Shown here piece by piece: positions 62,998-64,000 of a stretch of DNA of 64,000 bases; the stretch's first letter is position 1, and every line of letters starts with the position of its first letter. The position numbers and the translations under genes are program-made. The stretch comes from Rhododendron vialii (taxonomy: Eukaryota; Streptophyta; Magnoliopsida; Ericales; Ericaceae). The notes under the pieces were generated by a model that had not been told where the DNA came from, did no database searches, and worked only from the letters and a program-made list of their open reading frames with translations. The DNA is taken from contig NC_080558.1 of the NCBI RefSeq assembly GCF_030253575.1, positions 4,040,001 to 4,104,000 of the forward strand, in the 5' to 3' direction.

Positions 62998-63238
62998 CTT
63001 AGCCAAACAGGGGCTAAAACGGGAGAGACGTGTACTTTCACTTATCCGAGATTGCCACAAGGACAAGGTTATCCTATTCCCGCCTTATCCTATCCTATCC
63101 TATCCCTCGAGCCCTCCCGAGAACGCGATTGGATTTGTTAAAACCCTAGTGCCCTAGGTTTCGTTTAAATACCAAACAATTCTTTTGAATTTCGGTTCGA
63201 TCTTCCAACTGGAGCCAGATTAAATTACCGTTTTCGTC

Positions 63239-63443
63239 ATGCAATCTGGCGGTAACCGTTGGAAACCCTAATTTCTATTCCGAAAGTTGAAACTTTCAAT
63301 TCGTATTATATATGATTCGAGCTTCTTTTCTTTTCTTTTCAATTTCAGGGAAAAAAGCTTCGAATAATCCTGCAACCAGGCTTACGTCTCTCGTGAGCAA
63401 GAGACAGAAGCTTCAGGAGGAGCTTCATACCATTGAAAAACAG
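63239..63443 (+). CDS. EAF6: EAF6-like NuA4 histone acetyltransferase subunit (5' part only)
   Basis: Exons 63239-63251 and 63349-63443 join to MQSGGKKASNNPATRLTSLVSKRQKLQEELHTIEKQ (36 residues, listed here in two parts: a 12-residue leader and a 24-residue coil). The gene continues past the window. The leader plus the LVSKRQKLQEELHTIEKQ coiled coil is the hallmark of EAF6/MEAF6, a small nuclear scaffold of NuA4-type acetyltransferase complexes. Upstream, 63139-63160 carries an AAACCCTAG telo-box-like word. Only 11-13 bp separate the second donor (GTACTA at 63444) from a Stowaway-like MITE, so the start of intron 2 is close to the insertion. The two-exon join keeps frame. Family assignment rests on a short segment. 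Confidence 0.75.
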
Positions 63444-63456
63444 GTACTAAAATGTA

Positions 63457-63665
63457 AGACTTCCGTCCCAAGAAGATTTTCCAGTCTGCAATATGAGAAC
63501 CTAAACAATACATTTCTATCAAGAAAAATTCAAAACTTTTTTTGATAGGTTAAATGAACTGATTGAAATTTAGTAACTAGCAGCAAAAAGATGGAATTTT
63601 TTTCGACAAAAATGCATTATTTTTTAGTTTTATTTTGCGGATCGAACAATCTTTTGGAACAGAGG
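63457..63665. mobile_element. Stowaway-like MITE in an EAF6 intron
   Basis: ACTTCCGTCCCAAGAAGATT at the left mirrors AATCTTTTGGAACAGAGG at the right. The right half shares GAAAAAAATGCATTATTTT-type sequence and GCGGATCG with the MITE at 5143-6020. Ends are approximate to a few bases. Confidence 0.65.
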
Positions 63666-64000
63666 TAGTACATATTCACCTATAAAATTTATGCATGTGT
63701 ATACATAGACAGACATGCTATAGTCCAATGGTTCTGCTCTATGGTTTTCTTGCTACATGGGTTTTTAATTTGCTATAGCTATATGGAGGCATAAAGGGTT
63801 TTTTTTTTTAAAGAAAATGGTGAGGGAGAATGCATGCTATATTTACCCCTAGCTATAATCTATGTAGTGCCAATATCGACAAGCACAATACCTACCCTTT
63901 GACACGCGAATCTCCGAAAATTGGAGGACACGACATGTTGGGGACCCGTTCAGGAAAATATTTTTGTTTATTGTTGTATAAATAAAGTGAAAAGCCATCC

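Overview
The window looks like nuclear DNA of a eudicot plant. The evidence is intron-rich genes with plant-specific families (cryptochrome 2, a TOPP-type PP1 phosphatase, a plant O-fucosyltransferase, a plant ADF, an EAF6-like protein), AT-rich introns, and intergenic DNA full of plant repeats (Stowaway, PIF/Harbinger and Mutator-type MITEs, tRNA-derived SINEs, an L1-type LINE, a TRIM and a solo LTR). I cannot name the species.

Layout. 1-778 holds a partial minus-strand OTU-domain protein of the sort carried by plant Mutator-like elements. 2.3-23.1 kb holds three same-direction tandem paralogues of the DUF2828 / von Willebrand A (vWA) family (2318-4865, 11438-14770, 20817-23084). Each has three exons with conserved splice phases and a 189-nt middle exon, and each gives an open 602-612 residue protein. 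They are separated by repeat-rich spacers. 25.3-26.2 kb is a striking palindrome built from 20-bp tandem units. 27.8-33.5 kb is a four-exon PP1 catalytic subunit gene (+). 35.5-41.7 kb is a ten-exon GDP-fucose O-fucosyltransferase family gene (-). 42-50 kb is largely gene-free repeat DNA. 50.1-53.6 kb is cryptochrome 2 (-), with its last exon not found. 57.8-60.8 kb is a three-exon actin-depolymerizing factor gene (-) with a complete TRIM in an intron. The window ends in the first two exons of an EAF6-like NuA4 subunit gene (+).

How the genes relate. The single-copy genes look like ordinary unlinked housekeeping and signalling genes, with no sign of a cluster working on one task. The coordinated unit is the vWA array: its members share a TATA box plus telo-box (AAACCCTAA-type) promoter, matching intron phases, and downstream flanks that are themselves partly duplicated. 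Copy 1 has a histidine where copies 2 and 3 keep the third metal-site aspartate of the vWA fold, which suggests functional divergence inside the array.

Mobile DNA explains most of the rest. Many elements can be bounded to the base by target-site duplications, and one Mutator-type MITE can be dated relative to the array duplication because the paralogous flank keeps an unfilled site. All exon joins were made by eye from splice sites, reading phase and protein similarity; none is backed by transcript data.
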